From assembly GCA_029262635.1 (NCBI GenBank), contig JAJCZA010000005.1, positions 62,001 through 126,000 of the forward strand: 64,000 bases of DNA, given 5' to 3'. The DNA is from Vampirovibrionales bacterium (GTDB lineage Bacteria; Cyanobacteriota; Vampirovibrionia; Vampirovibrionales; Vampirovibrionaceae). Made by a program: the position numbers and the translations under genes. Within the stretch, counting starts at the first letter, position 1, and every line of letters begins with the position of its first letter. Positions 8,665-18,072 of this stretch are shown in pieces. A model generated the notes under the pieces. It did no database searches, was not told the origin of the DNA, and worked only from the letters and a program-made list of their open reading frames with translations.

Positions 8665-10461
8665 TTAAACCTCATGCACGCAGCTACATTCCATAGCGCA
8701 GCAACTGGCCAGCAGCATAGCTGTATTGATAATGGCGACATGGGTGTATGCTTGGGGGAAATTCCCCGTCAGTTCTCCGGTGTCTGGATTGACATGCTCT
8801 GAAAATAACCCCAGATGATTCCCCAACTGCATGACTCTTTCAAAATGCCGACGAGCTTTGTCTTTTTCTCCGATGAGAATCAATGCGTCAATTAGCCAGA
8901 ATGTGCAGAGTAAGAAAGCGTTTTGAGGTTTTCCAAAGTCATCCTGGTTGGTATAACGGAAGACCAACCCATCTTTCATTAATCGTTCTTCTGTTGCCAG
9001 AATGGTTGCCCGCACCCCAATATCGTCCGCCTCAGTTATTCCAAAGACGGGCATCAGGAGGGTACTTGCATCCAAGTCTTCTGAGCCATAAGCCTGGGTA
9101 TAAGCATGGGCTTTCTGGTTCCATGCCTTCTCCAGAATTTCTTCCCGCATCTGATCCCGTGTTTCTGACCATTGGGTAAGTACATCGGTTTTTCCGAGTT
9201 GTTGCGCAATCCGGTACCCTCGATCAACCGCCACCCAACACATCAGTTTTGAAAAGGTGTAGTGACGAGCATCGTTTCGGAATTCCCACAAGCCATTGTC
9301 CTTTTTGGGAAAATGTTCGATTGACAGTGTGACTAGATGGGCCAGGATATCCCACAGTTCATCCAGGTCTTCCCGGATAAATCGCCGATCTGAAAAGAAC
9401 TGGGACATGGCCAATGCCATCTCACCGTAGACATCAGTTTGATGGTGCGTTGTCGCATCATTACCCACGCGAACCGGTTGGCTATTTTGATACCCTGACA
9501 GATGCTTTAACTTCGCTTCTAAAGGAACAATCTCTCCTTCCAAGGTGTATAAGGGACGAATAGAATCACAGCAGACGCAAATCTTTTTCAGGAACTCCAG
9601 GAATTTCTCTTTTTCTTCAAACTGTGCCAGCTTGGACAAGGCGGCAATGACAAAATAGGCATCCCGAAGCCAGCAAAATCGGTAATCCCAGTTTCGTTCC
9701 TCTCCAATCGTTTCAGGCAAACTGGTGGTAGGTGCTGCAATAATTGCCCCTGTTTTGTTACAGACCATCATTTTCAGAGTCAGAGCGGAACGAATAATTT
9801 CGTCCTGATACATCGCGGGTAAATAACAATGCTTGACCCATCGTCGCCAATAGGCAATTGTCCATTCCAATTCCGCATGAACCCGGTTGATAGAGTAGTC
9901 CAGATTATTAACAGGCTTATCATAGGACAGGATAAAAAATGCGCTGTCCGAAAGCACCAGGGGTTTCTGTTTCAAAATAGGTTCCAACGGGAGCTTGGTA
10001 TACAGGAATAGCTGGTTTTTACCATCCGTCGCAACAATATGATCGGTACCGGCTGTTTTTAAGGCTGTTTCGGTACGGGCGTAATCCAGCCTGGGTTCAA
10101 ATTGAATGGCAACTTCTGGCTTGCCCGATAGAACCTCTATAAGACGATGGATTTGGCAGGGCGCATGCAGTTGGCTGTCTGTGCCGGTTGGGTAACAGGG
10201 CATAAAATCAGTCACTTTAAATGAACCGGTTTTGGTTTCAAAAATGGTTTCCAGCACATTCGTATTGCGGAGATAGGTTTGGGTTGTCGTATATTTGCCA
10301 ACAGGTTGAATGGAAAAGGAGCCTCCCTTCTGAACATCCAGTAATTTGGCAAACACGGAAGGACTATCAAAATCGGGCATGCAGCACCAGTCAATACTGC
10401 CGTCCTTTGAAATCAAGGCGGCTGTTTGTCCATTTCCAATTAATCCGTAATCAAGTCCCAT
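8665..10461 (-). CDS. Glycoside hydrolase family 15 (trehalase/glucoamylase-like)
   Basis: Cytoplasmic 598-residue enzyme; no signal peptide. The N-terminus GLIGNGQTAALISKDGSIDW is the usual start of bacterial GH15 proteins (beta-sandwich domain). The (alpha/alpha)6 barrel carries RNWDYRFCWLRDAYF near residues 255-270 and LTGNFPQAYTHV close to the end. Characterised relatives release glucose from trehalose or alpha-glucans. The gene lies 12 bp after the lactate dehydrogenase and just before the acyltransferase, in an apparent operon. A role in feeding glucose to fermentation during stress is inferred from the neighbours. Trehalose versus glycogen-type substrate cannot be decided by eye. Confidence 0.9.
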   Translation of the reverse strand: MGLDYGLIGNGQTAALISKDGSIDWCCMPDFDSPSVFAKLLDVQKGGSFSIQPVGKYTTTQTYLRNTNVLETIFETKTGSFKVTDFMPCYPTGTDSQLHAPCQIHRLIEVLSGKPEVAIQFEPRLDYARTETALKTAGTDHIVATDGKNQLFLYTKLPLEPILKQKPLVLSDSAFFILSYDKPVNNLDYSINRVHAELEWTIAYWRRWVKHCYLPAMYQDEIIRSALTLKMMVCNKTGAIIAAPTTSLPETIGEERNWDYRFCWLRDAYFVIAALSKLAQFEEKEKFLEFLKKICVCCDSIRPLYTLEGEIVPLEAKLKHLSGYQNSQPVRVGNDATTHHQTDVYGEMALAMSQFFSDRRFIREDLDELWDILAHLVTLSIEHFPKKDNGLWEFRNDARHYTFSKLMCWVAVDRGYRIAQQLGKTDVLTQWSETRDQMREEILEKAWNQKAHAYTQAYGSEDLDASTLLMPVFGITEADDIGVRATILATEERLMKDGLVFRYTNQDDFGKPQNAFLLCTFWLIDALILIGEKDKARRHFERVMQLGNHLGLFSEHVNPDTGELTGNFPQAYTHVAIINTAMLLASCCAMECSCVHEV

Positions 10462-10473
10462 GCTACTTCCTTG

Positions 10474-11499
10474 CTATTTGGCATCTACAGATGCGACACA
10501 ACAGGTCTCCAGCTTAATCTGATTTTCACAGTGTCCGGTTTTCTCGTAAGCGGTTATATTATCCAGCGTTGTCTCGGCAATATTTTTCAAAGCGTTATCG
10601 GTAAAAAACGCTTGGTGCCCTGTAATCAAAACGTTAGGGAATGTCAGTAGCCGTGAAAACACGTCATCTTGAATAACCTGGCTAGACAAATCCTCAAAAA
10701 ACAGGTCTCCTTCTTCCTCATATACATCCAAACCCAGATAACCGATTTTCCCTGATTTGAGTGCCGGGATTACAGCTTGTGTATCCAGAATGGCACCCCG
10801 ACTGGTATTGATCAGCATCACCCCATCTCGCATTTGATTTATGCTATCGGCATTAATCAGATGATGTGTCTCTGGGGTTAGCGGACAATGCAACGTTACA
10901 ATATTAGATTGGGTCAGAAGTTCATCCAGGGTGACGTAAGCGATGCCCAAATCCTCACATGTCGGATTGGGAGATAAATCATACGCCAATACCTCGCAAC
11001 CAAATCCCGTCAAGATTTGGGCAACAACCGTCCCAATTTTCCCAGTGCCAACAATACCCACGGTTTTCCCATGAAGATCAAAACCCAGTAATCCTTCCAG
11101 AGAGAAGTTTCCTTCCCGGACACGGTTGTATGCCCGGTGAATTTTACGATTGAGCGCCAGCATTAGGCTAACCGTATGTTCTGCAACCGCATAGGGAGAA
11201 TAGGCTGGAACCCGGACAACAGTGATTCCTAATTCATCAGCCGCCTTGATATCCACATTGTTAAACCCGGCACACCGAAGTGCTATAAGACGTATCCCTT
11301 GTTCCGAAAGTTTTTCAAGAACCTGTCGGTTTACCATATCGTTCACAAAAACGCAGACAGCGGAAAATCCTTGGGCCAGTTGAACCGTCTGCTCCTCCAA
11401 ACGGGATTCTAAAAATACGAGTTCATGGTCAAAGCTTTGATTCGCCAGGCTCAGGAATGTCTGGTCATAGGGTTTAGTGCTAAAGACGGCAATTTTCAT
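10474..11499 (-). CDS. ldhA: D-2-hydroxyacid dehydrogenase (D-lactate dehydrogenase-like)
   Basis: Cytoplasmic NAD-dependent enzyme of 341 residues that reduces pyruvate to D-lactate in the closest known family. The N-terminal [12 protein letters not shown] and the Rossmann motif GIVGTGKIG match LdhA. Catalytic-region segments are present: [25 protein letters not shown] and ITGHQAFFT, the last containing the active-site His. The ATG at 11499 has AGAGG six bases upstream; the TTG at 11505 is less likely. It sits between a small membrane protein and GH15 with gaps of 21 and 12 bp. Fermentative NAD regeneration would fit the island, but other 2-keto acids remain possible. Confidence 0.85.
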   Translation of the reverse strand: MKIAVFSTKPYDQTFLSLANQSFDHELVFLESRLEEQTVQLAQGFSAVCVFVNDMVNRQVLEKLSEQGIRLIALRCAGFNNVDIKAADELGITVVRVPAYSPYAVAEHTVSLMLALNRKIHRAYNRVREGNFSLEGLLGFDLHGKTVGIVGTGKIGTVVAQILTGFGCEVLAYDLSPNPTCEDLGIAYVTLDELLTQSNIVTLHCPLTPETHHLINADSINQMRDGVMLINTSRGAILDTQAVIPALKSGKIGYLGLDVYEEEGDLFFEDLSSQVIQDDVFSRLLTFPNVLITGHQAFFTDNALKNIAETTLDNITAYEKTGHCENQIKLETCCVASVDAK

Positions 11500-11520
11500 C
11501 GTCAACCTCTCTCATACAGA

Positions 11521-11916
11521 TTAATGGTGCTTCAAGGGCATTGTTTCCTGTGGTAATGACAAGCCTCGATACACGCCCAGGCCAAAATTGATCAATGCCA
11601 TGATTGCCATGTGAACCGGAGCCATATAGAGGGAATGTTTCAAAGACATCTTGAAAGGCTTGGGGAGCAGCGGAAAAAGAAGGGTACCTGCTCCCATCAA
11701 TAAGATGTTTGGGATATGCATCCGAACCTCTTGCAGCCCCTTTTGAATTCCCCTTTGAAAAGTGGTTTCTTGATCAGAAGGCATTGTTTGATAAACGTTC
11801 TGTCTTGTTTTTGGAAGAGCATTAAGACGGTTGAATTCTTGAAACACACCCGTATAAGGAGGAACTTTCCTAGACGTATATTGTTGTGAAGGAATGTAAT
11901 ATGGATTTGATGCCAT
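11521..11916 (-). CDS. Small membrane protein of unknown function
   Basis: 131 residues, not recognised. The first ~70 residues are polar with several Tyr and Gln (SNPYYIPSQQYTSRK). Two hydrophobic helices follow (about 72-90 and 97-117). AAGGA precedes the ATG. It is 26 bp after the CopB copper ATPase and 21 bp before ldhA, so it is probably translated from the same message. A cytoplasmic tail with a helical hairpin might act as an accessory subunit, but nothing in the sequence shows a function. Confidence 0.6.
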   Translation of the reverse strand: MASNPYYIPSQQYTSRKVPPYTGVFQEFNRLNALPKTRQNVYQTMPSDQETTFQRGIQKGLQEVRMHIPNILLMGAGTLLFPLLPKPFKMSLKHSLYMAPVHMAIMALINFGLGVYRGLSLPQETMPLKHH

Positions 11917-11942
11917 GAGTCCTTTTCCTTTTATGTTTGTAT

Positions 11943-13997
11943 CTACCGTTCAATTTTCAATAATCTTGCATTGACCGCGCAAATTACCGTACTGGCGGAC
12001 ATAAAAATGGCACCGACTGCCGGACTCAATACAATGCCCCACGGTGCAAACACCCCGGCGGCTGCCGGAATGGCAAAGGCGTTATACCCCGTTGCCCACA
12101 CCAGATTCTGGATCATTTTGCCATAGGTCGCTTTGGCCAGTCCCATAATGGCAACCACATCCATTGGATTGCTTCTCACCAGAATAATATCCGCCGTTTC
12201 AATGGCCACATCGGTTCCGGCTCCCACGGCAATCCCGATATCCGCCTGTGCCAATGCAGGGGCGTCATTCACGCCATCTCCCGTCATGGCGGTAATCAGG
12301 CCACGGCTCTGGACTTCCTTGATTTTAGCCGCCTTCTGATCCGGTAGAACCTCGGCAATCACTTCATCCAGGCCGATTTCCTGGGCCACCCAGTCCGCCA
12401 CCTCTTTTTTATCGCCGGTGAGCATAATACAGCGAATCCCCATCTCTTTCAGCTTGGCAATGGCCTGTTTGGATTCTGGGCGAATCACATCGGCCAGTGC
12501 AATCGCCCCTTTCAACTGATCGTCCATCAAGACATAAATCACCGTTTTACCCTGTTTTCCCAGTTCAGCAATTCGGGGGTCATCCACTGGAATGTTCTTT
12601 TCCCGCAGGTAACCGGGACTCACGGTTTTGATATTCTTGCCTTTGACGCTTCCTTCCGCCCCCTTACCGGGAATCGCTTTAAAGTTATCGACACCCCAAT
12701 CTTTTGCCGTCCATGTTTCCGGTGCATCATTCACAATCCCTTTGGCAATCGGATGTTCCGAGTTTGTTTCAATGGCGGCAGCGTAGAATACCAATTCATC
12801 CCGGTTAAGTGATTCATCAAATACCAGCACATCGGTAATACCAAACTCGCCTTTTGTTAATGTTCCGGTTTTATCAAAAATAATGGCCTGGGTGTTCCGG
12901 GCCTCTTCAAAGGCGGTGCGATCCCGGATCAACAATCCATTGGAAGCCGCCAGACTGGTGGAAACAGCCACAACCAAGGGAACGGCCAACCCTAACGCAT
13001 GCGGACAGGTAATGACCATCACCGTAACAGTGCGCTCCATTGCAAAGGCCAAGTCCTTTTCTGTAAACGCCAGCCATACAAACAAGGTCAAGCCGCCAGC
13101 ACTCAAAGCAATTATCGTCAACCAGAAAGCTGCACGGTTGGCAATATCCTGGGTTTTGGATTTGCTGGCCTGAGCCTCTTGAACCAGCTTGATAACACCT
13201 GACAAAAAGCTTTCTTCGCCAGTATGTTTTACTTCAACCGTAATCGATCCTTCTCCGTTAATCGATCCACCAATGACCTGATCGCCCTCGGCCTTACTCA
13301 CAGGCTTGGATTCCCCGGTCAGCATGGATTCGTTAGCGGACGTTTGGCCTTTAATAATCAGCCCATCCGCCGGGACTTTTTCTCCCGGCTTCACCAGCAG
13401 TTGATCGCCTCCCTTGAGTTCAGAAACCGCAACATCTTCGATGTCCCCATTTTCTTTTAAACGATGCGCCGTATCCGGCATCAGGGCGGCCAGTTTTTCC
13501 AGTGCCTTTCCTGCTCCCATCACCGATTTCATCTCGATCCAGTGTCCCAAAAGCATAATGTCAATCAGCGTGGCCAGTTCCCAGAAAAACATCTTCCCTT
13601 CAAGGCCAAACACAATGGCGGCGGAGTAAACATAGGCCACCGTAATGGCGACGGCAATTAACGTCATCATCCCCGGATTCTTGCCGGTGACTTCATCCCA
13701 CAAGCCCTTTAAAAAGGGCCAGCCGCCATAAAAATACACCACACTGGAAAGCGTCAGCAGAATTTCGTAATGGCCCGGAAAATGCCATGCTTCTTTTATG
13801 CCCAAGACATCCTGAATCATGGGCGACAGTAAAACAATCGGAATGGAGAGGACTAGGGAAACCCAAAACCGCCGCCGGAAGTCTTCCACCATCGCCGCAT
13901 GATCCGCATGAGAACCACCAGAGTGACAGCCGCCACCATGTTTTGGAGGATGTTTTTGGCTTTCATGTTCCTTGTGGTGTTCGTGATGGCTCTGCAT
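11943..13997 (-). CDS. copB: Copper-exporting P-type ATPase, P1B-3 (CopB-like)
   Basis: 684-residue inner-membrane ATPase. The N-terminal ~35 residues are a His-rich metal-binding tail (clusters such as HHEHHKEHE) in place of HMA domains, as in CopB. The membrane motif is CPH (TCPHALGLAVP, about residue 329), diagnostic of P1B-3 pumps for Cu(II)/Cu(I) or silver. TGES, DKTGTLT (~374), HP (NSEHPIA) and GDGVNDAPALA are all present, so it should be catalytically competent. AAGGAG is upstream of the ATG. It follows the methyltransferase-like gene by only 6 bp. Its position downstream of a MerR operator suggests metal induction. Confidence 0.93.
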   Translation of the reverse strand: MQSHHEHHKEHESQKHPPKHGGGCHSGGSHADHAAMVEDFRRRFWVSLVLSIPIVLLSPMIQDVLGIKEAWHFPGHYEILLTLSSVVYFYGGWPFLKGLWDEVTGKNPGMMTLIAVAITVAYVYSAAIVFGLEGKMFFWELATLIDIMLLGHWIEMKSVMGAGKALEKLAALMPDTAHRLKENGDIEDVAVSELKGGDQLLVKPGEKVPADGLIIKGQTSANESMLTGESKPVSKAEGDQVIGGSINGEGSITVEVKHTGEESFLSGVIKLVQEAQASKSKTQDIANRAAFWLTIIALSAGGLTLFVWLAFTEKDLAFAMERTVTVMVITCPHALGLAVPLVVAVSTSLAASNGLLIRDRTAFEEARNTQAIIFDKTGTLTKGEFGITDVLVFDESLNRDELVFYAAAIETNSEHPIAKGIVNDAPETWTAKDWGVDNFKAIPGKGAEGSVKGKNIKTVSPGYLREKNIPVDDPRIAELGKQGKTVIYVLMDDQLKGAIALADVIRPESKQAIAKLKEMGIRCIMLTGDKKEVADWVAQEIGLDEVIAEVLPDQKAAKIKEVQSRGLITAMTGDGVNDAPALAQADIGIAVGAGTDVAIETADIILVRSNPMDVVAIMGLAKATYGKMIQNLVWATGYNAFAIPAAAGVFAPWGIVLSPAVGAIFMSASTVICAVNARLLKIER

Positions 13998-14003
13998 GAG
14001 TGT

Positions 14004-14666
14004 TTAAGTCTCCTTGGATGATAACTGACTGGGGGCTAATTTTGGAATAAAGGCAGGTACGTTTTTGGCGTATTCAAGATACTGATCCCCAAACTCGGCA
14101 ATGACCTGTTTCTCTTCCTCTTTGGCCAGACGGGTATACATCCAGACCAATACTGGAAACATGAGCAAGGTCAACAACGTTGGCCACATCAACAAAAAGG
14201 CGAACATAATGAGGATGAAGCCGATATATTGGGGATGGCGAACACGGGCATACAAACCGGTGGTTGCCAGTGTCCGGGTCTTTTGGGCCTTGTAAAGCAC
14301 ATCCCAAGCGAGAGCGACAATCGCAAACCCAACCAGAATCAGAACGTTACTAAGGATATGAAGCGGGTGAAAATGCGGATTGCCTTCAAAGCCCATTAAC
14401 ATATAGAGCAGGTGACCCGCATCGTGAGACAGAATATCCACACCAGGGAATTTGCTTCCCAGCCAACCAGACAAAACATAAATGGTCAGGGGAAAGCCAT
14501 ACATCTCGGTAAACAGCGCCACGATAAAAGCGGAAAATGCGCCGAATGATCGCCAGTCCGTTTTTGTTTTTGGCTTGGTAAAGCTAAACGCAAAAATGAT
14601 AAAAATGGCTGAATTAATCAGAACCATCAACCAGAGTCCATAGGCTGGCATCTCGTGTTCATGCAT
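14004..14666 (-). CDS. Isoprenylcysteine carboxyl methyltransferase-like membrane protein
   Basis: About 220 residues with five or so membrane helices. The C-terminal third has the ICMT/PEMT signature: TTGLYARVRHPQYIGFIL, then KEEEKQVIAEFGDQYLEYA near the end. In characterised relatives this region binds S-adenosylmethionine. Bacterial members are often found beside copper or mercury genes; their substrate is not known. The ATG at 14666 and a GTG at 14669 are both possible, with GAGGAG upstream of both. The GTG would overlap the preceding TAG stop by one base. It is 6 bp before copB. Confidence 0.8.
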   Translation of the reverse strand: MHEHEMPAYGLWLMVLINSAIFIIFAFSFTKPKTKTDWRSFGAFSAFIVALFTEMYGFPLTIYVLSGWLGSKFPGVDILSHDAGHLLYMLMGFEGNPHFHPLHILSNVLILVGFAIVALAWDVLYKAQKTRTLATTGLYARVRHPQYIGFILIMFAFLLMWPTLLTLLMFPVLVWMYTRLAKEEEKQVIAEFGDQYLEYAKNVPAFIPKLAPSQLSSKET

Positions 14667-14668
14667 CA

Positions 14669-14902
14669 CTACTTCTCCTCTTTATTACTGGATTGATCAT
14701 GGCTGCCATGATGTCCATGCATGAAAAAGTGCATCAGCGGACAAATCAGAAGTAGTAAAATTGGCAAAACCCCATAGACATGCGCCCGATGTTCCATAAT
14801 CAAAAAGAAGGCGGCAACGCCCATAAATCCGATACAGACAATGCCAATAGGTGTTTTATACCAGGGTGGATCTTGTGAAGGCTGATGATGGGACGATGGC
14901 AT
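14669..14902 (-). CDS. DUF2933-like small membrane protein
   Basis: 77 residues with two short hydrophobic segments (about 18-35 and 43-57), a central EHRAHVYGVLP turn and a His-rich tail (HFFMHGHHGSHD). This layout matches the DUF2933 family, small proteins that recur in metal-resistance operons. Histidines in the tail could bind copper (inference). It ends against the start of the methyltransferase gene and begins 11 bp after the MBL hydrolase. Confidence 0.7.
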   Translation of the reverse strand: MPSSHHQPSQDPPWYKTPIGIVCIGFMGVAAFFLIMEHRAHVYGVLPILLLLICPLMHFFMHGHHGSHDQSSNKEEK

Positions 14903-14913
14903 ACAAAACCTCC

Positions 14914-15837
14914 TTAAACTGATGAAGCAACTGCTTCAAAGGGTTCTAAACGATAGCTATCTGCTTTGTCTGAAGGTTGAATGAAGCAGATGGGATGCTC
15001 AATTTCATGTTCAAAAATACAAAGCCACTTTTTTGCTGCCGCTTCTTTTAATAAAGCTTTTTTAGCTTCCATTGTTTGGATGGGGTACTCATCAAACCCC
15101 ATGACATACGGGATTTTTATGTGATGCCGGGTAGGAATCAGATCAGCCCAAAAGATGAAACCGCCGGGAGAATGGTTCTTCTCAGAAACATCAAGGATCA
15201 AAACCTGATGATAAGGGGTATGCCCTCCGGTGACATGTAAGGTCAATCCCGGAAGAATTTCAGTCGAATCATCTCGCAGTAGTGTTAATCGGCCAGCCTC
15301 TTTTAAAGGGGTAAAATTTTCTTTTAAATAACTGGCTTTGCAGCGCTCATGAGGGCACTCGGCAGAAACCCACTCCCCTTCATGAACAAAATACTGGGCA
15401 TTCTGAAAAGTTGGGATAATTTCGTTATCACGGTTACGATAAGTAGCGCCCCCGGCATGATCAAAATGAAGGTGAGAAAAATAAACACGGGTAATTTCGT
15501 CAGGAGAAATACCCGCCTGATTCAGTGCGTATTCAATCCCAAGTTTATCTGAGTTATCCGGTAATGGTTCAATGCCATATAGATTTCTGTATTTTTCAGA
15601 AAACTTGTTTCCAATCCCGGTTTCAAACAGAATTTTTTCTTGTCCGTTTTCTATCAATAAACAATTCAAGGCCAAGGAAACACGATGTTCTGCGTCTGGT
15701 GGGGTTAATTTCTCCCATAACGCCCTTGGCACGACGCCATACATCGCACCGCCATCCAGGGCAAATCGTCCTGTTTCGAGGAGCGTGATGCAATACGATC
15801 CCAAGTTAATTTGTTTTCTGGATTTATTTTTTTGCAT
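14914..15837 (-). CDS. MBL-fold metallo-hydrolase
   Basis: Cytoplasmic enzyme of 307 residues. It carries the metallo-beta-lactamase motif HLHFDHAGG in the middle and further metal-ligand regions: VTGGHTPYH about residue 210 and a C-terminal EHE. It resembles the lactonase/N-acyl-homoserine-lactonase-like branch, but the substrate cannot be named. Its start overlaps the end of pckA by 14 bp, so the two are very likely co-translated. This is a different MBL subfamily from the beta-CASP protein at 3867-5231. Confidence 0.82.
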   Translation of the reverse strand: MQKNKSRKQINLGSYCITLLETGRFALDGGAMYGVVPRALWEKLTPPDAEHRVSLALNCLLIENGQEKILFETGIGNKFSEKYRNLYGIEPLPDNSDKLGIEYALNQAGISPDEITRVYFSHLHFDHAGGATYRNRDNEIIPTFQNAQYFVHEGEWVSAECPHERCKASYLKENFTPLKEAGRLTLLRDDSTEILPGLTLHVTGGHTPYHQVLILDVSEKNHSPGGFIFWADLIPTRHHIKIPYVMGFDEYPIQTMEAKKALLKEAAAKKWLCIFEHEIEHPICFIQPSDKADSYRLEPFEAVASSV

Positions 15838-17473
15838 CGTCCATCACCTTTGGTTGAACCCGCATCAGGTCTTCAGGAACGGCATCCGCATACTGTGCAA
15901 AATGTTCAATAAACTTATGAGCCAATTTATTGGCCATGTCGTCATACGCTTTTTTATCCTGCCAAGTGGATTTTGGATCTAAAATATCCGACGGCACATT
16001 GGGGCATGAAGTGGGATAACTCAAGCCAAATACCGGATCAATTTTGTACTCGACTGCATCGAGATCGCCGTTCAAAGCGGCATTTAACATGGCACGGGTA
16101 TGTTTCAGGCTCATGCGCTTACCTATTCCGTATGGCCCGCCATTCCAGCCGGTATTCACCAGCCATACGCTGGTTTCATGCTTCATCATTTTTTCTTTCA
16201 GCAACTCTGCGTAATAGACCGGGTGCCAAACCATAAAGGCTTCCCCGTAACAGGCTGAAAAGGCTGCCTGTGGTTCTTTAACACCCACTTCAGTCCCGGC
16301 CACCTTGGCCGTATAACCGCTGATAAAATGATACATGGCCTGTTCTTTGGTCAGTTTGCTAATAGGCGGCAGAATGCCGTAAGCGTCACAAGTCAGGAAC
16401 ACGATATTTTTCGGGTGCCCCGCCCTGCCTCCAGGTTGCACGTTGGACATGAATTCCAGGGGATAGGACACCCTGGTATTCTCGGTGATGGAATCGTCAT
16501 CATAATCGACAATATTGGTTTTCGGGTCATATACCACATTTTCCAATACACTGCCAAAACGGATGGCGTCCCAAATCTCCGGCTCCTGCTCTTGGCTTAA
16601 GTGAATGGTTTTGGCATAGCAGCCACCTTCAAAATTAAAAATACCGTTGTCATTCCAGCCATGTTCATCGTCACCAATTAATGCACGGTTTGGATCGGCG
16701 GAAAGGGTCGTCTTTCCTGTACCGGATAATCCAAAAAATAAAGCTACATCTCCATCGGCCCCAACATTGGCAGAACAATGCATGGAAAGAATTCGCTTTT
16801 TCGGCAAAGTGTAGTTGAGGACTGTGAAGACCCCCTTCTTCATGCAACCCGCATACTCAGTCCCCAGAATAACAATTTGCCGGGTGGCAAAATTGAAGTC
16901 AATACTGGCATTGCTGGTAAGCCCTTCAATATGACTGTCTGCCGGGCACTGGCCCGCGTTATAGACGGTCCAATCCGGCTCTCCAAATGCTTCAAGCTCT
17001 TCTTGCGTAGGGCGAATCAGCATATTGGTCATAAACAAAGCGTGATAAGGACGTACACAAATAATACGCACCTTAATCCGCTCCTGAGAATCCCATCCGG
17101 CAATACCGTCCACCACATAGACTGGTGTTCGCCCGTTAATAAACCCCAATGCCATATCAAAGTTTCGTTGAAAAGAGTCTTCCGACAAGGGGATGTTAAT
17201 TTCACCCCAATGAATGTCTCGTTCTGTGGAAGCTTCTCTCACAATACGCTTATCTTTAGGGCTTCGGCCTGTTTTTGCACCTGAATAAGCAATCATCGCC
17301 CCAGTAGAAGCGATAGCACACTGCCTGCCCGGATAATGTTCGTGTTGTAGTGCCATCTGGTATAAAAATGCAGGAGATGGGTTTCGGTAAATCGTCTTGG
17401 CAAAAATCCGCTCTTTTTCCAGGGACTGCCTAAATTCATCAGAAATTTCATTGATTGTTGTTGTGTTATTCAT
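15824..17473 (-). CDS. pckA: Phosphoenolpyruvate carboxykinase (ATP)
   Basis: Converts oxaloacetate and ATP to PEP, CO2 and ADP (or the reverse in CO2-fixing fermentations). 549 residues, typical of the ATP-dependent family. The kinase-1 loop GLSGTGKTTLS lies near residue 250 and the kinase-2 region GDDEHGWNDNGIFNFEGG follows. RSPKDK is in the N-terminal substrate-binding region and NTGWNGGPYGIGKR in the last third. AGAGGAA is upstream. It is the first enzyme after the MerR regulator (75 bp gap). With lactate dehydrogenase and an SLC13 transporter downstream, a role at the C3/C4 node under stress is inferred. Confidence 0.96.
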   Translation of the reverse strand: MNNTTTINEISDEFRQSLEKERIFAKTIYRNPSPAFLYQMALQHEHYPGRQCAIASTGAMIAYSGAKTGRSPKDKRIVREASTERDIHWGEINIPLSEDSFQRNFDMALGFINGRTPVYVVDGIAGWDSQERIKVRIICVRPYHALFMTNMLIRPTQEELEAFGEPDWTVYNAGQCPADSHIEGLTSNASIDFNFATRQIVILGTEYAGCMKKGVFTVLNYTLPKKRILSMHCSANVGADGDVALFFGLSGTGKTTLSADPNRALIGDDEHGWNDNGIFNFEGGCYAKTIHLSQEQEPEIWDAIRFGSVLENVVYDPKTNIVDYDDDSITENTRVSYPLEFMSNVQPGGRAGHPKNIVFLTCDAYGILPPISKLTKEQAMYHFISGYTAKVAGTEVGVKEPQAAFSACYGEAFMVWHPVYYAELLKEKMMKHETSVWLVNTGWNGGPYGIGKRMSLKHTRAMLNAALNGDLDAVEYKIDPVFGLSYPTSCPNVPSDILDPKSTWQDKKAYDDMANKLAHKFIEHFAQYADAVPEDLMRVQPKVMDDAKK

Positions 17474-17548
17474 CAGGTTTCGTTCCTCTTTTCATTGTGT
17501 ATCAAACGGATTGGGTCAGTATTGGCAATAGGGCTATTGCCTATTCGG

Positions 17549-17977
17549 TTAGAATTGGTATTTTTCTTTCAGATTGGACTTTTCCAATGCCTCAATAATG
17601 GGACAATCGCTCACTGGCCCATGTCCGCCGTCACAGGCATGGGTAATCTCTTCTAATGCCTGTTTCATCCGTTGAAGCGCAGAATCCTTTGCCTCCAAAC
17701 TCTGGATTTTTTGAAGGGCGCGTTTTTTAATGTCCGCTTTGGTCGTGGAGGGAGTGACACGTAATGTCAACAGTTCCTGGATTTCCTTCAAGGTAAAGCC
17801 AACACTTTGAGCCTGTTTGATAAAATGAAGCCTTGGAATGATGTCCGCCTGATATTGGCGATATCCGGCGTCGGTTCTTTGGGGTGGAGCCAGTAATCCC
17901 TTGCGCTCATAATAGCGGATGGTCCCGACAGGGACACCACTTTGGTCTGAAAGCTGCTTAATCGTGAGCGGTTCCAA
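17549..17977 (-). CDS. MerR-family metal-responsive transcriptional regulator
   Basis: 142-residue DNA-binding activator/repressor. It has the N-terminal winged helix (TIKQLSDQSGVPVGTIRYYERKG typed as two pieces: TIKQLSDQSG and TIRYYERKGLL), a dimer coiled coil (about 80-115) and a metal-binding loop with A-C-D-G-G-H-G-P-V-S-D-C-P-I-I. Two Cys ten residues apart and a nearby His are seen. The extra Cys that MerR/ZntR have before the coiled coil is absent (KADIK region), so the pattern is nearest to CueR or a divergent Zn/Cd/Pb sensor. A perfect operator dyad lies just upstream. It heads the run that includes copB. Confidence 0.9.
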   Translation of the reverse strand: MEPLTIKQLSDQSGVPVGTIRYYERKGLLAPPQRTDAGYRQYQADIIPRLHFIKQAQSVGFTLKEIQELLTLRVTPSTTKADIKKRALQKIQSLEAKDSALQRMKQALEEITHACDGGHGPVSDCPIIEALEKSNLKEKYQF

Positions 17978-18013
17978 AAATTAAACCCTCCACTTAGGTT
18001 TAAGGTTATGGGT

Positions 18014-18045
18014 AGTGTAAACCTTGAACCATAGTTCAAGGTCAA
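18014..18045 (-). promoter_or_regulatory. MerR-type promoter/operator with perfect 9-bp dyad
   Basis: On the minus strand a -35 TTGACC (18040-18045) and a -10 TACACT (18014-18019) are separated by 20 bp, the over-long spacing used by MerR-family activators. Inside the spacer region ACCTTGAAC-TATG-GTTCAAGGT (18021-18042) is a perfect inverted repeat. It stands 37 bp before the regulator's start codon and 28 bp after atpG, so it should drive merR and the genes down to about 5.7 kb. Confidence 0.88.
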
Positions 18046-18072
18046 CCGTTTTTCGTTTTTCGATCAATACAA

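Noticed and set aside
8664-8741. N-terminal extension of the acyltransferase
   Set aside because: Overlaps the end of GH15; the ATG at 8663 has a better RBS and matches family starts.
16778-17284. 168-residue plus-strand ORF
   Set aside because: Antisense to pckA; no start signal or homology pattern.
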